Shown: positions 10,170 through 20,288 of the stretch, one piece after another
Layout: each line of letters opens with the position of its first letter
How positions within the stretch are numbered: the stretch's first letter is position 1
Source: Isochrysis galbana
Taxonomy: Eukaryota > Haptophyta > Isochrysidales > Isochrysidaceae
NCBI GenBank assembly: GCA_018136815.1
Contig: CM030937.1
Location: 3,213,820-3,277,819, forward strand
DNA length: 64,000 nucleotides
Direction: 5' to 3'
The notes under the pieces: generated by a model
The model's input: only the letters and a program-made list of their open reading frames with translations
Told to the model about the DNA's origin: nothing
The model's database searches: none
Translations under genes and position numbers: made by a program

Positions 10170-12815
10170 CTACACCGCAGCCGCACCAGCGCGTTTCGAG
10201 GATCGCGTGCGCCTGGCAACTGGAGTAGGACCCGGCGGTGCCCTACTTGCGAGAGAAGCCGCCCCATTGCGTCCTTGTGGAGGAACGTCATGCACTTCCG
10301 AGAGCATGGCAAAGGTGGAGGCACTCTTTGACATCCGCGCGACAGCATCGCGTACAGCCGAACGGCCAGGCAAGGTCGCTCCCGCAGCAGCCTCCGCCTT
10401 TCCAGCCCGGAAATGGTTCCGCAGGACTTTGAGCTTGCTGTGTATGGCCATCGACGTCTTTAAATCCCCAGCGCCCGAGCCCATCGACTCCTCCTCGACG
10501 TGGTGAGACGGCTCGATGTTGAATGCATTCTCCTTGCTGCCAACCTCGGCCTGATTTTGGCTTACGCCGCCAGGGTCGGCACGGGCCTTCTTGAGCGGAG
10601 ACTCGTCGCCGATCCCGGCCTCAATACCAATGCGGCGATTCAGTGCTGCCTCAATGCCACGCTTCGGCGAGAGGATGCGTCCGGTCAGCTCTCCTGAATC
10701 CCCGAGCGCGAGCGCTGGAGGTTTGGCGATGTTTTCTGCTGGAGCGGTGGATCGCAGCGCAACTACTTTGGCGGTCAGATTGGCCACCTGCTCGCTCTCA
10801 GCCGCAAGCTGAGCCCGCAGCTCGTCGATTTTGGCTGCATGGTTCTGCCGCTGCTTGTCTGCAGCGTCACGTGCCGCACACGCCGCTGCAATCTTGTCAT
10901 TGAGCACAGCTTGCTGCGCCTCTGCCGCGCGGATTCTCTTCTCTGCCTTGGCGAGTGCTGTGCGTGCCTCGTTCAAGGCTGCCTCGACCTCGGCTCGACT
11001 AGCATCGGAGAGTTTGCGAGCCTCGACGGCGTCGCGCACCTGCAACTGTAACTCGCTCACCTGGCTTTGCACGTCAGCAGAGGCGCCAGCCGAACGGGCT
11101 ACAGATAGCTCCTTACGTAGTTGCGCCACCTCGGCGTTGGCCGCCTCGAGCTGCGCATTGACCGAGTTGATCCGCGAGATGGTTTCCGCCTCTCGCCGTT
11201 GGGACAGCCGCTGCAGCTGCATCACTTCTTCGTGAGCCTGCGCGGTCGCGGCGGCCGTCGAATTGTGTTGGGATTGCTTGACCAACTGGAGCTTCTTGTG
11301 ATATGCCTCTTCTGTGGAGAACAGGGCCTCGTCGAGCTTCTGACTTGTGACCTCCTCCATCTCCTCGATGTGCTTCTGCATCTCGAGAGACACCTCCTCT
11401 CGAATCCGCCGCTCGTCCGAGAGCCGCTCGGCTTCCACCTGTTGCAGCCGTTCCTGTAACGCGAGAACCTGCTCGTAGAGGGCGTGCTCGTTCGTACCAT
11501 ACTCTGGCACCCACTCCTCGGACGACAGCTCGGAGCCCGAGACCTCCCGGGCGGAGGAGGACTCGTCCACCGTGTCGTTGGCGGAGGAGTGCGCCTTCTT
11601 GCGCGCGGGGCGCTTGACCGCGGCGGCGGGAGCCGCGACGGGTGCGAGGCGCGTCTTGATCTGCTGTGCGACCGAGGCGAAGCGGAGCGTTTCCAACGTG
11701 GACTGCGCATCAATTGCGCGAGGGTTGAGAGCGGCGATGACGACAGTCTGACCCATGCCGGAGAGAAAGTCGCGGAAGAGCATGGTAATACGCGAGTTCC
11801 GAAATGGCGGTACCCGCTGGGTCGCCTTAGAATGCTGCTGGTTCCACCGCAAGTCGCGGAGGCAATGGCCGAGGACCATCAAGTCCTTGTTGATGGCGTT
11901 GGCCTCATTCAGCCGGTCGCCCGTCGATTGGGTCATCTTCTGCTTCTCCGCCCCAGCCAAGTCGACCACGATGAGTCGCGTCTCTTTCGGCTTGGACTGA
12001 CCGCGTGTGGATGCGCGCAGCTTGACGCAGAGCACGGCGTGCGAACGCGACGACTGGTTGTTGACCCCGTTGGAGGCGGCGCTGCGGTTCGCCCATCCGA
12101 GCTGGACGGCGCCGAGAGCCGTCTCTAGGTCGGGAAGCTCCACTTCCTTGAGGCCCTCGACGGACACTTTGCCGTTGGCCTCCTTAATCTTAAGCGGCTT
12201 GCGCGCGTTTGCTCCCCACGAGCCCGCCTTCTCCGCCGGGGCGAGCAAGTCATGCGCCTCTGAGCCGTAGACCTCCAAGAAGGAGGCGCGGACTGAGTAC
12301 TTGGCGTCAGGATCGAGCGCCGCAGCAATCCCGGTCGCTCCGTCCTTCTTGAGCAGATCCAGCGCCTCGAAGATGGAATGGAGGGCACGCGGCAGGACGC
12401 CACGCTCGTCCGCCTCAGGCTTCCCCTGCACCGTGTACGTCTTGCCCGCGTTGGTGATGCCGTATGCAAACGTGAGCGTGTCGTGGCCAGCGAGGAGCGC
12501 CGTCACCTGCGGCCGCATCACGGCGTCAAAGACGGTTGCCTGGGTGGCCTCAGGGCCAAAGACGCCATCGAAGGTGAAGGCATGCTCCTCGATCGATCCG
12601 ACGCCCTGTGCCGACGCCTTGGCGATCGAGATGGTGCAGTCGGTGTCGGTCATCGAGATTGATGACTTTGGCGCCTCTCCCGCAATCGGCCGCAGCCGGA
12701 CGTAGGCACGCATGCGCTCGGGCGGTGCGCTGGTGGAGGTTCCGAAGCTGTCGCTGTCCGAGAAGCTCAGCTTCCGGCGCGGCATCTCGTCCATCGCGAA
12801 CGGCTCCCCGTCCAT
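10170..12815 (-). CDS. Kinesin-6-like motor protein
   Basis: Single exon, 881 residues from the ATG at 12815; the open frame continues upstream but only through low-complexity Gly/Arg. A microtubule motor ATPase. Motor domain at about residues 35-392: P-loop GITNAGKTYT (119-128), switch I NNQSSRSH (252-259), switch II DLAGAEK (285-291) and NSRITMLFRDFL. The TNAGKTYTVQG form of the P-loop is typical of the kinesin-6 class (MKLP1/MKLP2, KIF20/KIF23), which acts at the anaphase spindle midzone and in cytokinesis. The region 440-760 is a long coiled coil for dimerisation, and the basic Ser-rich tail ends RRTRSSKRAG. It has no introns, unlike most neighbours. Kinesin-6 is a motif-based assignment. 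Confidence 0.9.
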   Translation of the reverse strand: MDGEPFAMDEMPRRKLSFSDSDSFGTSTSAPPERMRAYVRLRPIAGEAPKSSISMTDTDCTISIAKASAQGVGSIEEHAFTFDGVFGPEATQATVFDAVMRPQVTALLAGHDTLTFAYGITNAGKTYTVQGKPEADERGVLPRALHSIFEALDLLKKDGATGIAAALDPDAKYSVRASFLEVYGSEAHDLLAPAEKAGSWGANARKPLKIKEANGKVSVEGLKEVELPDLETALGAVQLGWANRSAASNGVNNQSSRSHAVLCVKLRASTRGQSKPKETRLIVVDLAGAEKQKMTQSTGDRLNEANAINKDLMVLGHCLRDLRWNQQHSKATQRVPPFRNSRITMLFRDFLSGMGQTVVIAALNPRAIDAQSTLETLRFASVAQQIKTRLAPVAAPAAAVKRPARKKAHSSANDTVDESSSAREVSGSELSSEEWVPEYGTNEHALYEQVLALQERLQQVEAERLSDERRIREEVSLEMQKHIEEMEEVTSQKLDEALFSTEEAYHKKLQLVKQSQHNSTAAATAQAHEEVMQLQRLSQRREAETISRINSVNAQLEAANAEVAQLRKELSVARSAGASADVQSQVSELQLQVRDAVEARKLSDASRAEVEAALNEARTALAKAEKRIRAAEAQQAVLNDKIAAACAARDAADKQRQNHAAKIDELRAQLAAESEQVANLTAKVVALRSTAPAENIAKPPALALGDSGELTGRILSPKRGIEAALNRRIGIEAGIGDESPLKKARADPGGVSQNQAEVGSKENAFNIEPSHHVEEESMGSGAGDLKTSMAIHSKLKVLRNHFRAGKAEAAAGATLPGRSAVRDAVARMSKSASTFAMLSEVHDVPPQGRNGAASLASRAPPGPTPVARRTRSSKRAGAAAV

Positions 12816-13771
12816 CGCGCACGAGGCGAGGGAGGCGGGGACGGGGAGATGGGGGACGGGGCGGTGGCAGTGGCGGCCGGCGGCAGTGGTGGCGAGCGAT
12901 TTGAACGTGAAGGCGAGGCGAGGCGGGGGGGGGGGGCGGGCGGTTGTTGTACCGGTAGGGGGGAGAGAGGGAGGCGGCGGCCCCGGGACCCGCTGGCCAC
13001 GCCGCGCTCCCTTCCGCTCCCCCCCCCGCCCCGCCCCCCCCCGCCCCCCCGCCCCCCCGCCCCCCCCCCCCCTGCCCCCCACCCCCCCCGCCCCCCCGCC
13101 CCCGCCCCCCCCCCGCCCTCGCCCCCCCCCGCCGATCTCGCTTATGTGCCTCGTCCCCCGCGCGGGGGGAGGCGGGACCCCCCCCCCCCTCTTCTTCCCC
13201 TCTCTCCCCTCCCCTCTCTCGTCTTCTCTCTCTCTCTCCCTTCCCCTCCCCTCCCCTCGGCTCGCCTCTCTCCCCTCTCCTCTCTCCCCTTCCCCCACAT
13301 ATTCTCACCCTACTACTCCCCCTTCTCCCTCCTTTCCCCCCCGCCCTCTCTCCCGCCAGCAGGGCCAACCACACTCCTCCGCCCCCCCCCGCGGCCCCGT
13401 CCCTCCCTCGCCGCGCACCTCTCGCCGCGAGAACTCCCCCCCCCCTCCCCCTCCCCCCCCCGCCCCACACCAACCCACTCCTTCCCCATCCCCGCACTCC
13501 TCTATTCTATACTCTCAGGCTTTTCTCACTGTCCAGCGACCCCTCTTCCGCAGCGCTTCCGCCCTCTCGCGCGCGTGCTGGTGGGCCCGCTCGCCTGCCC
13601 CCGCCCCTTCTCCTCCCCTCCCTCCTCTCACGCAGTGCTCGGCCCCACGCGAGAGCGACACGGGCGCGCCATGGCCGAACACCTACATGCCCTCCCTCGC
13701 CCCCGCACCCGGCCCTCACCCGATCGCTCCCCCTCCCTCTCCTCGCCCCAAAAGAGAAAGAGAGAGAGGAA
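12816..13771. promoter_or_regulatory. Divergent promoter region, C-rich
   Basis: Lies between the kinesin start (12815, -) and the start at 13772 (+). It is dominated by poly-C/CCG and CT tracts (12925-13160, 13190-13480), so both promoters probably share a pyrimidine-rich region. Long open frames here are low-complexity artefacts. Confidence 0.45.
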
Positions 13772-14808
13772 ATGGGCCGCCCCAAGAAGGAGGAGGACCT
13801 TGGCCCGGAGGCGGACGAGAACTGGAAGTCCAAGGACCCCAAGGCCCTCGCATATGAGATCGCCACCTTCATGGGTGGCTCATGGCCAACCCGGCCCGTC
13901 CGCAAGGTTCAACTCTCACTCGACGGAGTCCCGTCGGTGCGCACGCCACCAGCAGCTGCTGCCTTTGTGCGATACCCTCTCCCTTCAGCCTGCAACAGGC
14001 AAGGAGCGGGGTTCCCGTGCTCCCCAGCCATTGTCTTCATCCGCGTGATCGTGAGGCCGTCCCTGTTGATCTGGCACGGGATTCGGCCATCTAGGAGTGC
14101 GAATGGTTGATGCGGTCCCGGGTTGTGGTGATCCCCCCTTCTCTGCGCTGTTGCGACCAGGGCGACGAGGAGTTGTTTGAGCTTACGCAGCTTAACCCGA
14201 CGCTCCTGTCGGAGATGTCGACAAAGACGCGCTTTCTCTTCCTGGAAGTCTACTACGATGACTTGCAAGACGTGTACTCGGAGGTCATGGAGACCCTCCA
14301 GGGGGACATGGTGCGCACCCCCGCCCCTAGGGAAGAGGAGCATGAGGAGATTCAGCTGCTGCCTCGGACATCGAGTGATCCCTTCGAACAGCGGGCCCGG
14401 GGAGATCCAGCTGCTGCGCGCGAGCTCGAGTGGCTCTATGGATCAACGGCCTCGTCGTGTGCAGGTCGAGTGCACCGGGACTCCACCAGGCCCATTCCTC
14501 CCGGATCGCAGGTGACATATGACTCCCTGCGCAAGTTCAAACACCTCGCGATCTCGCTCTCCTTCAAGGCTCTCTCTGACGTGTGCCAGGCTGCCTTTGA
14601 CAAGACGGACTTTGATCCCTTCCCTGAGGTTGCCCCGGATGAGCGCCCTGGATGCATGTGCAAGCTTGACGTTGCTGAGTTTACCAAGCAAACGGCTGCA
14701 GCTGTAGCCCTGACGAAGATGATGGTAGATGCTGAGGGCGAGCTGCCACCGGCTGCGGAGGCGCGCATCATTCGTGTGGAGAAGAAATTCTACTACGATG
14801 ATATCTAA
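13772..14808 (+). CDS. Conserved-looking protein of unknown function
   Basis: Two exons, 13772-13906 and 14161-14808, join in phase 0 over a 254-bp GT-AG intron (CGCAAG|GTTCAA, GACCAG|GGCGAC) and give 260 residues. It starts MGRPKKEEDLG, then NWKSKDPKALAYEIATFMG. Exon 2 reads GDEELFELTQLNPTLLSEM and TRFLFLEVYYDDLQDVYSEV, and a middle part with Cys and His ends in VEKKFYYDDI. No signal peptide or membrane segment; probably soluble. I do not recognise a domain. It is transcribed divergently from the kinesin gene. Confidence 0.7.
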
Positions 14809-15434
14809 TTCCGAGACAACAACGGGAATTGCGATCCTCGCAGTGCTCAATGAGCGCGTCCGGGCGGCGTGTGGTCAATGGCAACATGGCGTAAAGGCGT
14901 CTGCGGTCATCTATGCCAATTTTGGGCACATGCGCAGTAGTGCTAGTCGCTCTTGGCAATACCGATCGGCACGAGGATTAGAGACTCCACATCACGCAGG
15001 TCGACGCTGCACGTGCACCTTGAGAACCTCGGCGAGTGCTATGTCCGAGGATCAAGTTGAATGCAAGTTCGAAAGTGTAGTGAGATTTGATGTAAGAGTT
15101 TCGCCCTCGATCTGCCGAAGCCTCGTCTGTTGTCCAAACATGTTGCGACTCATATGGTTCGGTCGTGGGTCTCGAGTGGTGTCGATCGCGCACGTCCTGC
15201 ACGCACGGCACGTCGAGTATAGTTGAGGTTGGAACGCGACGGCCTTGTGTAGCAGAGGACTGATAGCGATACCATTGGGAAACGGGCATGTGTGATGTGT
15301 GATGCGTCCAGTTATGTATCCATGATATGTTGCCACATGTCGTCGTAGGAGTCGTGGCATGAAACGAGTGGTATTGTAGAGGAATGAAAATGCAACGACT
15401 CATTCATCTCAGCCGACGGCGCTCCAACTAATAA
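14809..15434. other. Intergenic, no gene seen
   Basis: Base composition is more balanced than in the flanks. Open frames on both strands lack domains. AATAAAATAATAATAAAA at 15428-15446 precedes an R2 copy. Confidence 0.35.
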
Positions 15435-15439
15435 AATAA

Positions 15440-15605
15440 TAATAAAACATCTGAAGATTCGGGCTACTCACGCTAGCTATACGGGTCTACGTACTCACTT
15501 ACGACATCGCCTATACCCCAGTTTACTCACTCCCTTACACCACCCCCTTCATTCCTTTGTCTTTGGTATCGGGGGGGGGGGCCGCGTGCACTACAACGGG
15601 CCAAG
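15440..15605 (+). repeat. Dispersed repeat R2
   Basis: AACATCTGAAGATTCGGGCTAC, CGACATCGCC, CCCTTACACC, CTTTGTCTTTGGTATCGGGG and a closing TGCACTACAACGGGCC align in order with the other R2 copies. Confidence 0.6.
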
Positions 15606-15810
15606 TGCAGGGGGTGGGCTGGGGCAGACCTGCTGATGTGGTGTTCCTGTGGCAAAACAAACATAAACGCCTGTTGCATGTGACACTTCGTGCCCCTGGG
15701 AGGTCTCGGCCCCCTCTTCTCGCGTGTTTTTCAAGTACCGCCGCGCTTTCGCGGCCTTCGTGTGTCGCTCGGGGTGTCGGCCTGTAAACATACCGTAAAC
15801 AGGCGTGAGT

Positions 15811-16715
15811 CTTACCTTTTCTGGCAACTAAGTTTATACTTAGTTCGCCCATGGGGGGGCACGAGCCCCCCTCTCTCTCCACTCCTCCCCTGCCATGGGG
15901 GAGGATCCGCCCACTCTCCTGGCACGCCTGATGGCTTGCCAGGAGCACACAGCCCTGCTGACCCATTCCTCTCCCCACAGGCCCGCCTGACTCGCCCGCC
16001 CTGGCCCGTCGTGGCCTGCCCATTCCTCTGACCAGCCCCTCCTCCCCCTGGGCCCCCCTGTTCAGGACCCCCCAGCCAGCTCCAGTCGACCCGCAGGGGC
16101 TCGGAGCGACAGCGAGGGAGAGGCAGGAGGGGCCAGGGCCATGCCCCAGCCTCACCTGCCCCCTGAGCTGTGCTCCCAGGCCCTGCAGGCCATCTGGGGA
16201 CCTGAGCGAGGGGCCGCAGGCGCGCGCCATGGGCCCCCGCCGCAGGGAAGAGAGGAGGAAAAGGGAAGAGGGAGGGGAGGGGGGAGCGGCAGCTCTCCCC
16301 TCCGGCAGAAACGTGTCTTCTCGCCCCGTTTGGGTAAGAGAAGACGGGGGCGCCAGAGCCAGGAGGGAAGGGCCGCGGCTCGCCGTGGCCACTCGCACTA
16401 GCGAGGGAGATTAGCGCTTCTGGGCCCCTATCTCACGAGTGCCCCCCCCCCCCCCCTGCGTTGCTTTTACCCGAAAGGGGTTTTCCCCCAGCGTGGACTC
16501 GAGGAGAGGACGCGCTGGGGTGCGCGGGGTCGGTGCGTGCACTGGGGGGAGGACAAATACCGAGGGGAGGGGGCGGTGCCCCCTCCCCCCGGTAGCACCC
16601 GGACACCTGGCTCGTCAGGCATGGCGGGATTCCGGGACGGAAAAGTTGTGTCCAATTAGCTAGTGGGGTTGGCTAGGATATAACATTAATTATTTTATTT
16701 ACTTACCTTTTCTGG
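15811..16715 (+). mobile_element. R1 retroposon copy A with 14-bp target duplication
   Basis: A non-coding element of about 877 bp (15825-16701) flanked by CTTACCTTTTCTGG at 15811-15824 and 16702-16715. It starts with two hairpins, AACTAAG/CTTAGTT around TTTATA and GGGGGGC/GCCCCCC around ACGA. It contains a poly-C run near 16440 and ends in GGCTAGGATATAACATTAATTATTTT, an AT-rich tail. Nearly identical to copy B at 31690. The target duplication and tail indicate retroposition; it presumably borrows a LINE machinery in trans. Confidence 0.8.
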
Positions 16716-16774
16716 GATCAGATCGTGTCGTTTTTTTTTGTCGTTCTTTTCTCGCGGTTCTCTTCGTTCTCTTA

Positions 16775-17100
16775 CGGTCAACCTACTTTTATAAGTGGGG
16801 GTCAATTGGGGCCTCGCGCCCCGCGCCCCCCTCTCTCCATCGCGGACACCCCCCGGGGTGGGCCCGTACATTCAACCCCAGCCCCTGCCCTCTGGCAGGG
16901 GCAGGGCACTCATCAATCCAGCCCAGACCCCTAGTGGGCGCGGGTCGCGAGCCGCACTCCCAGGCCCGCATGGGCCAGCTCTCGTACTGACTCCCCCCCC
17001 CATCCCTGGTCGCCAGGCAGACAGGGGCCTCAGGGCGGCACCCAAGGCCAGCGAGGCGAGCGAGGGAGAGGCAGGGGGGGCCAGGGGCTGAGCCCCAGCC
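16775..17100 (+). repeat. Diverged R1-like leader region
   Basis: CAACCTACTTTTATAAGTGG, then GGCCTCGCGCCCCGCGCCC and CTCTCCATC..., with internal AGGCAGACAGG and GAGGGAGAGGCAGG blocks, follows the order of the R1 family in degraded form. A related leader is at 38618-38735. Confidence 0.45.
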
Positions 17101-17384
17101 TCCAATGCCCCATGAGCTGCCCCTGCTGGCCCTCTGGGCGCCCCTGAAGGACCTCTGAGAGCAGGCCATGGCGCGCCGCATGGCGACGCGCCGCAGGGAC
17201 CGGGGCCCATCGCGCTCCCTGTGCGCGGGTTCGAGCTCGCCCCGCACCAGGCTCTCCGTGCCTTCGGGTGGGGGGCCCGGCACGAGAACGCCATCTTCCC
17301 GTCGTTTCGCCTCCGCTCCGTCGACCTCGTCGAGGTCGAGCAGTGCCCAGCCGATCCGGCCCTCATGATTTGCGCTGGGAGTGG

Positions 17385-17565
17385 CGGTCTTTTCCATGCG
17401 GTGGGGGTGATGGCGATTGAACGCGTTCCACGTGTAGGCTGATGGTGATTGAACGCTTTTCCATGCGGTGGGGGTGATGGTGATTGAGCGCGTTCCACGT
17501 GTAGGCTGATGGTGATTGAACGCTTTTCCATGCGGTGGGTGATGGTGATTGAGCGCTTCTCGCCT
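17385..17565. repeat. Minisatellite, about 2.5 units of ~65 bp
   Basis: Alternating blocks GGTGATGGTGATTGA(A/G)CGC, TTTTCCATGCGGTGGG and GTTCCACGTGTAGGCTGAT repeat in tandem. Not coding. Confidence 0.75.
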
Positions 17566-18866
17566 TCGCGGCGTGAGCTGGTAAGGGCCGTTCTCCTTTT
17601 TGACGAGAGGTTCCTCCCCTCCCCCCCGGTGCTTTTTCCCGGAGAGTCGGCCGGCGTCGATCGGACCGCCTCAATGGGTTTTCCCTCATTTTAACTTGTG
17701 GGGAGTTAGAATGGGAGCCGGGGGCCTGCGAGGGGGGAGATGTGGAGGGGTGCATAGGTGTATGTATCTGTGACAACAGCACGCGCCAAGATGTACGGGC
17801 AGGTGCGCTGAGGGCTGTCGTGTTAGTACCGGGCTAGTGCTAGTGAGAGTAGTGGTACTAATGCCATTAGCTAATGCTCAGATAGATTATTCGTTCTCTT
17901 ACGGGCGTGCGATGCCTGCGCGCGCCATGGCACCCCTCTGAGGGGACCCTCGGGTCCCCCCAGAGGGCCAGCAGGGCCAGCTCAGGGTACCTGGTGATAC
18001 AGCCTCCCTGAGCTCCACTTGGTCAAATTCTGCGAACGCGACGCACACGACGCACTCAAACTTCACTGCTCCACGCTACATACTCAATGTCAGTCACCAC
18101 GATCACGACCGCTTCACATTCACGCTCGGCGCGCTTGACAGCGAGGCGCAGAGTGAGGCTTCTGAGCGCTGCGGGATAGCCAGGTGCATACATGGGGCAG
18201 GCCGCGCTAGCCGTCCGCCGCCTGTAGTCGCCCCTATCGGCCGTGACGGTCTATGAGGCGAGGAGGGGTCCGTGCACGGAGACGTCGAGACTGGTGGGGT
18301 GGCTCCGCAATGCGGGCTCCACAAGGTGCACTGGCGGTCGCCTCCCGGGGAAGAGCGGCGCCGAATGGCCGTGCGGGAACGGCCCACCAGCGTCTCCCCT
18401 TGCAGTGCCCCTCCATTCGCCCCCAGACCCTACTCGGCCCTCGAGACGGCCGCGCGGTAGCGCCTGCCAGCCACCCCACCCCGACTCCGTGCCAAGTCGC
18501 GATGGTCGACTGAGCGCGCGCGGGCCCGGTGTGGACACACCCACTGGACCCTCCGCCAACCGCATAGCGCCTCCATACGCCTCCACAGGCCGCCAGGCCC
18601 CGGGAGGGCTCACTGAGCCAGACGGTCGTGCGCCCGATCGCCCCCCCCCTTCCGTGCGCCTCCCACCTTAAGAGTCAAACAGCTCCAGGGCAGGTAGAAG
18701 TTAACCTCATCATCGTATAAAATAATACGACAGCAGTCTGAGTGAGTCCTGCATGCCAAGAGGTGACGCAGGGGCAGGGGGGTTAAATGGTTCTCGCCCC
18801 CCATGAGCCATGAGGGGAGTCGAGAGAGTGAGGGGGCGGGCGGGCGGGCGAGGCCCCCCTCCATGG
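17566..18866. other. Intergenic, no gene seen
   Basis: GC-rich with many overlapping open frames on both strands but no domain, signal or splice structure. Ends at an inverted leader hairpin. Confidence 0.35.
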
Positions 18867-18889
18867 CGACCAATCATAAGATTAGTGAA
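18780..18889 (-). mobile_element. Inverted LINE/R1 leader fragment
   Basis: On the minus strand, ACTAATC-TTAT-GATTGGT is followed by CGCCATGGAGGGGGGCC. This is the leader hairpin with altered but still pairing arms, in front of the usual CGCCATGG. Only about 100 bp is recognisable. Confidence 0.5.
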
Positions 18890-19305
18890 TAGTCTAGAGT
18901 CTAGTAGAGTCTAGCGCCGGGCCATGCACGATGCAGTCATGTAGTACACTCTTATGCTCTCTCTCAACCACCAGCCACGCAACGCATAGCAATCACAACA
19001 TTAAGAATAATCCACTACGCGGGGCAAGTACTTGGGATGAGGCATGCCTAAAATGGATTCCTATCAAGTGGTGGTGCAAGGCAAAGGTGCCGAGAGCAAA
19101 CAACGGTCTCATCACACAAAGCAACTTTGCCTTGGAAGCAAACTTCTTTGGACACCATGGAAAGCCTCTCCATGCATGTCGTCCAAAGAACAAGAGGATG
19201 CAAGAATAGGTGAATGGACATGCCCGACTGGGGAAGAATGCACGGCAAGCGTGGATCGATCCCATTTGTTGCAGAGATGACTTCCGTGTCAATTGCCTCA
19301 TTGTG

Positions 19306-20205
19306 TTAGGAGAACCATTCGCGCGCATCCTCGGCGGCAAGCCTTTCGGCATCGAGCTCCTCCCGGACTTCCTCAAGAATTCTTTCCGCGGTCCGTAGCA
19401 TCAGGCGCGTGCGCTCGAGCTCCTGTTTGGCGAAATCACGGTGCGAGAGCACTCTTGATGCCTCCTCGTCCAACCTCGCCTCACGGCTAGCGGCAGCCGA
19501 GAAGGCCTCTTTGATATCCTGGAGCTGCTCGAGCAGTAGGGCCTCGCGCGCAACCAAAGCATCTGCCGCGAGCGAAACCTCGGACCGAGGCTCCAAAGAG
19601 CTAGTATCCTGTGGGTCAATTGATGGCGTCCGCATGTGCAGACCAAGCTCAGGCTCGGCTCGGATGCGTACAACCTCCTCGGGTGCTGCTTGTAGCCGTG
19701 CCGCCAGCTCGCGTCGTTGGAGGGGCGAAAGCGCGGCAAGAATGTCTGCAGCGTCGGACTCGGCGAGGTACTCGGATATTGTCACTAGGTCGGCGCGCGG
19801 CGGTGCCTCCCTGCCACCTTCCTCCCCATCGCCCGCGGGTGGAAGGGAGACCTCGGTTGTGCCTTGCTGAGAGGGCGACTGGTCGCGAGATGAGCGATAT
19901 CCAGATGTGCCATTGGTGGCACGATCGACTGCACCAATTAGCCACCCCCTAGCAGTGAAGACGTCGCTCACAGGCGAAACGGTGCCTTGTCCTGCGTCGT
20001 CTGTATTCAGAATCTCACCTTCTCCACCCACCTGCCAAACACCCTCTTCTTCAGCCTGCGCAAAGAGTCCCTCGCCTCCCTCGACCCGGTCCGTCTCGTC
20101 CAGGGACCCATCCTTGGTCAAGGATTCCTCGTCGTTTGGCAATCCTCGAAGAATAGTCGCGCCGCCATCATTGTAGGGTTGATTGTAGGTGAGGTAACTG
20201 CGCAT
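19306..20205 (-). CDS. Acidic coiled-coil protein, unknown
   Basis: Encodes 299 residues as one exon. The N-terminal half is acidic and disordered (many Glu, Asp, Gly). Residues about 140-175 form a helical segment (YLAESDAADILAALSPLQRRELAARLQ) suggestive of a small helical domain. The last 90 residues are a strong coiled coil (ALLLEQLQDIKEAFSAAASREA...). No signal peptide. It starts 84 bp downstream of the stop of the YrhK-type gene on the same strand, so a very short intergenic region or an unrecognised upstream exon is possible. No family recognised. Confidence 0.6.
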   Translation of the reverse strand: MRSYLTYNQPYNDGGATILRGLPNDEESLTKDGSLDETDRVEGGEGLFAQAEEEGVWQVGGEGEILNTDDAGQGTVSPVSDVFTARGWLIGAVDRATNGTSGYRSSRDQSPSQQGTTEVSLPPAGDGEEGGREAPPRADLVTISEYLAESDAADILAALSPLQRRELAARLQAAPEEVVRIRAEPELGLHMRTPSIDPQDTSSLEPRSEVSLAADALVAREALLLEQLQDIKEAFSAAASREARLDEEASRVLSHRDFAKQELERTRLMLRTAERILEEVREELDAERLAAEDAREWFS

Positions 20206-20288
20206 TCAGGGGATGATTGAGGGGTCGGCCGAGTCGTCGACGGTGGAGGGAGAGTGACAGGCGGTGGAGGCGGACGGGATCTGGCGCC

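Noticed and set aside
12712-14048. Long plus-strand Pro/Arg-rich frames (380-400 codons) over the kinesin 5' end
   Set aside because: Low-complexity translation of poly-C/CCG tracts opposite a real kinesin N-terminus.
18103-18671. Overlapping GC-rich frames on both strands
   Set aside because: No domain, leader or splice structure; composition alone explains them.
19000-19300. AT-richer frame after the coiled-coil gene as a separate gene
   Set aside because: Ends without motif and is more likely 3' UTR of the minus-strand gene at 19306.
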